From assembly GCF_003259615.1 (NCBI RefSeq), contig NZ_QLLR01000007.1, positions 1-64,000 on the forward strand: 64,000 nt of DNA, given 5' to 3'. The translations under genes and the position numbers were made by a program. This document shows, piece after piece, positions 63,312-64,000 of this stretch. The first letter of the stretch is position 1. Each line of letters begins with the position of its first letter. The notes under the pieces were generated by a model. It saw nothing but the letters and a program-made list of their open reading frames with translations, searched no databases and was not told the origin of the DNA. The DNA comes from Pedobacter cryoconitis (GTDB lineage Bacteria > Bacteroidota > Bacteroidia > Sphingobacteriales > Sphingobacteriaceae).

Positions 63312-64000
63312 ATGAATTGGAAGTTCTGGCAAAAGAATAATACTGAGCCGAAAAAGAAAAAGACCAAAAGCAGAGAATGGTTTGATGCCGTTGTTTTCGC
63401 TGTAATTGCCGCCACTGTTATCCGCGTATTTTTTATTGAAGCTTATACTATTCCTACGGGTTCCATGGAGAAGTCGCTGTTAATCGGCGATTTTTTGTTT
63501 GTGAGTAAAGTTAATTACGGCGCGAGGATACCAATGACTCCGGTTGCTTTTCCTTTTGCACACCATACGATGCCTGTTACCGGTACAAAAGCTTATTATG
63601 ACGGTATACAATGGAAATACCGCCGATTACCTGGAATGCAGGATATTAAAAGAAATGATGTTGTAGTTTTTAACTTTCCTGATGGTGATACTGTAGCGTT
63701 AGAAGCCCAGGACAGAGACTATTATGATATGGTACGTGCAGTTGGTAAACAGGCTATTCAAAGTCAGTATACAATTGTCAGCAGACCAGTAGATAAAAGA
63801 GAGAATTATATCAAACGTTGTATCGGTATCAGCGGTGATATATTAAGTATGTCGAATGGATTGGTTACGGTCAACGGAAAAGCTGAGCCGATGAAAAATA
63901 CTGGACAAATTGATTATATGGTGAAATTTAAAACCAGTGATGTCAATTTCCAGGTGTTTGAAGAAATGGGTTTTGTCATTGACAGGGACATCAGTGCATT
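63312..64000 (+). CDS. lepB: Signal peptidase I (partial, cut by window end)
   Basis: Begins MNWKFWQKNN and runs open through the window edge (229 codons seen). One membrane helix spans about 25-42. The catalytic Ser is at residue 51 (PTGSMEKSLLIGDF) and the catalytic Lys at residue 168 (YIKRCIGISGD), with a long insertion between them (about 65-165) typical of Bacteroidota enzymes. It removes signal peptides from Sec-exported proteins at the outer face of the inner membrane. It is co-directional with dapB, 8 bases downstream, in the parA-parB-DUF5683-dapB-lepB order common in this phylum. Confidence 0.95.
   Translation, partial: MNWKFWQKNNTEPKKKKTKSREWFDAVVFAVIAATVIRVFFIEAYTIPTGSMEKSLLIGDFLFVSKVNYGARIPMTPVAFPFAHHTMPVTGTKAYYDGIQWKYRRLPGMQDIKRNDVVVFNFPDGDTVALEAQDRDYYDMVRAVGKQAIQSQYTIVSRPVDKRENYIKRCIGISGDILSMSNGLVTVNGKAEPMKNTGQIDYMVKFKTSDVNFQVFEEMGFVIDRDISA

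Overview
The window looks like a stretch of chromosome from a Bacteroidota bacterium of the Sphingobacteriaceae, most likely Pedobacter or a close relative. This rests on gene content and style: SusC/SusD pairs, FecI/FecR-type sigma and anti-sigma pairs, Bacteroidota-type gene neighbourhoods (ftsX-DUF3098-uppP-truB-ribF and parA-parB-DUF5683-dapB-lepB), moderate-to-low GC, several TTG or GTG starts, and occasional TAnnTTTG promoter boxes. The genus is inferred, not proven. I saw no phage, integrase, transposase, CRISPR array or defence island.

Layout. The window opens on the 5S rRNA at the end of an rRNA operon. Next come a GtrA-like membrane protein and a convergent three-gene envelope glycan operon (GT87-like, GT2, polysaccharide deacetylase; 1.2-4.1 kb). 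From 4.3 to 6.7 kb lies a small group made of an XRE-cupin regulator, a phosphonatase-like HAD enzyme and an alkaline-phosphatase-superfamily enzyme, whose upstream regions share TGTAAACA/TGTTTACA sites. After a Ca2+/H+ antiporter, an esterase and a methylguanine-DNA methyltransferase, two signal-controlled uptake loci follow. The first (10.4-16.2 kb) is ECF sigma, FecR anti-sigma, an Oar-like TonB-dependent receptor and a twin-arginine metallophosphoesterase. The second (16.4-25.4 kb) is ECF sigma, FecR, SusC with an STN signalling domain, SusD and a GH92 alpha-mannosidase, i.e. a small mannoside or N-glycan utilisation locus.

From 25.5 to 41.4 kb the genes are mostly housekeeping: tRNA-CAU, a START-like protein, an LptF/LptG permease, ribBA, tamB, tsaD, recA, nth, an ECF sigma factor, uvrA and a LysE-type exporter. 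At 41.4-41.8 kb there is a very long perfect hairpin and a nested 12/48-bp minisatellite. An S41 protease, a DUF2157-like membrane protein and a CPA2 antiporter follow. The minus-strand cluster ftsX-DUF3098-uppP-truB-yitT-ribF (51.7-47.2 kb) combines envelope and cofactor functions. The right end has leuS, an outer-membrane beta-barrel protein, a peptide-type solute-binding lipoprotein, an FMN reductase, and parA-parB-DUF5683-dapB-lepB, with lepB cut by the window edge.

No wholly new system is evident. The most unusual items are a probable AUC start (or lost ATG) of tamB inside the tsaD promoter, an intrinsic terminator pointing against the receptor operon in its leader (possible antisense RNA), the shared operator-like sites around the phosphonatase-like group, the nested minisatellite with its giant hairpin, an 18-bp degenerate tandem array beside gtrA, and a local G+T strand bias at about 38.7-43.3 kb.
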